The notes beneath the pieces were generated by a model, which ran no database searches, was not told the DNA's origin, and worked only from the letters and a program-made list of their open reading frames with translations. A stretch of DNA of 6,253 bases, taken from positions 1-6,253 of the forward strand of contig UQRU01000120.1 in the NCBI GenBank assembly GCA_900543475.1, written 5' to 3'. This DNA comes from an uncultured Eubacteriales bacterium (lineage in GTDB: Bacteria; Bacillota; Clostridia; Christensenellales; CAG-138). Positions 5,585-6,253 of this stretch are shown here, in pieces. The position numbers were made by a program, and so were the translations under genes. Numbering within the stretch: position 1 is the stretch's first letter; every line of letters begins with the position of its first letter.

Positions 5585-6148
5585 ATGGGACAAAATGAAC
5601 TGGGGATGCTGCTCGTGCTGGCGGTAGCATGCGCGATCATTGGCATCTCTTATCTGCATAAACGCAGAGCGCAACCGTTTGTGGACCGCTTTGCGCAGAC
5701 CTACTGTGAAACGGTTTCCTATGTGCTGGGGGATATGGGCGAATACCGGGACGCCCGCCTGGCCACGGAGGAAACGGAGAGTGGCAACCTACGTGCCGCC
5801 CCGCTGGAGCAGCAGAGCAGGCCGATACGCATGCTGCTGGAAAAGGGCGTGGACGAACATACCATCGAGCTACTGCGCGCAATGTTCGACCAGCACGGCG
5901 AGGTAAATAAGCGCCTCTCCGGGCTGAACCTGCTGGGCAAGCGGATTATCCCCCAGCTCAGCCAGGCATTCATCCTGCTCAACGATGCCCTCACGTTGAT
6001 CAAGGACTACCAGACCGTTGAATTTACCAAGAAGAATCTAGATCGGTTTCATCTCTTCCTGAACGACCAGCCGCGCGTGCGCGCGGATCTGCTCGTGCCC
6101 ATCGTTTCGCAGAAGTGCCGGGACACATTCCCCAAGAGCGGATTTTGA
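5585..6148 (+). CDS. Single-pass membrane protein of unknown function
   Basis: A 187-residue intact protein that I cannot place in a family. Residues about 6-24 (LGMLLVLAVACAIIGISYL) form one membrane helix, followed by HKRR. By the positive-inside rule this puts the long C-terminal part in the cytoplasm. That part is highly charged and predicted helical, with possible coiled-coil stretches at about 95-125 and 130-165 (LNLLGKRIIPQLSQAFILLNDALTL is the least polar section). It contains no Trp and ends in a TGA followed at once by terminator hairpins. The start is secure: AAGGAGG (5572-5578) lies 6 bases before the ATG. It follows the interrupted gene by 54 bases and may have shared its transcript. 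Nothing marks it as phage, transposon or host. Confidence 0.8.
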   Translation: MGQNELGMLLVLAVACAIIGISYLHKRRAQPFVDRFAQTYCETVSYVLGDMGEYRDARLATEETESGNLRAAPLEQQSRPIRMLLEKGVDEHTIELLRAMFDQHGEVNKRLSGLNLLGKRIIPQLSQAFILLNDALTLIKDYQTVEFTKKNLDRFHLFLNDQPRVRADLLVPIVSQKCRDTFPKSGF

Positions 6149-6158
6149 AAACGGAACG

Positions 6159-6216
6159 AGCCTGCCCGCATATGCGGGCTCAGGCTGTCGAAAAAGTGGC
6201 TTGCGCCACTTTTTCG
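6159..6216 (+). terminator. Tandem hairpin terminator after the 187-residue gene
   Basis: Two stem-loops begin 10 bases after the TGA. The first pairs AGCCTG (6159-6164) with CAGGCT (6181-6186) outside an inner CCCGCA/TGCGGG stem. The second is a perfect 12-bp stem, CGAAAAAGTGGC (6189-6200) with GCCACTTTTTCG (6205-6216), and a TTGC loop. The A run on one arm and the T run on the other make it a typical bidirectional intrinsic terminator, with further T residues at 6220-6223. Confidence 0.8.
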
Positions 6217-6253
6217 AGGTTTTCATAGCTCCCTTGCGCCTACGGCGCGGCCA

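Noticed and set aside
5021..5674. 217-codon minus-strand open frame opposite the TGA-interrupted gene
   Set aside because: It is open for longer than the plus strand and parts look protein-like. However, codon-position G+C favours the plus strand, the plus frame has the ribosome site, and this frame's first ATG lies inside the 187-residue gene.

Overview
The window looks like chromosome from a GC-rich, low-tyrosine-codon-bias Firmicute of the Clostridia type, probably gut-associated. The evidence is strong AGGAGG ribosome sites, two TTG starts backed by such sites, a UPF0173-type metallo-hydrolase, an ATGA-coupled feoA-feoB pair, and a FeoB core of the CGKQALTMCM type. This assignment is inferred from gene style only; there is no rRNA or other marker.

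Left part (1-2400): a three-gene minus-strand operon reads leftwards. It encodes thiamine pyrophosphokinase (thiN, TTG start at 2219), an unrecognised 200-residue helical protein with faint arginyl-tRNA-synthetase-like accessory features (TTG start at 1464), and an MBL-fold hydrolase (ATG at 818). It starts at a TATAAT box at 2261-2266 and runs into GC-rich hairpins at 83-139.

Middle (2330-3757): a divergent ferrous-iron uptake operon, feoA then feoB. A 20-bp inverted repeat and a TATAAA box lie upstream. feoB is broken. Its G domain and first membrane segments are intact, but homology stops abruptly after residue 346, just where the family continues with GFGCN-type gate sequence. It then ends after nine unrelated residues. 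The missing half is not in the window.

Accessory stretch (about 3727-5530): beyond that junction the DNA is a patchwork. It holds a hairpin at 3870-3901, an AT-rich gene for a 71-residue two-helix membrane protein with a near-consensus extended -10 promoter, and a dense cluster of hairpins (4271-4445) with a stem of about 20 bp. It also holds what may be a frameshifted minus-strand remnant (4611-4872), a 57-residue cysteine-containing ORF (4820-4993), and a gene-like frame (5066-5530) interrupted by two in-frame TGA codons. I read this as the scar or edge of an integrated, partly decayed mobile element that interrupted or deleted the second half of feoB. No integrase, relaxase or transposase is visible, so that is inference.

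Right part (5585-6216): an intact 187-residue protein with one N-terminal membrane helix and no recognised family, followed by a strong double-hairpin terminator. No complete new defence, metabolic or mobile system can be demonstrated. The items most worth a second look are the feoB junction, the TGA-interrupted gene, the hairpin cluster and the small proteins.
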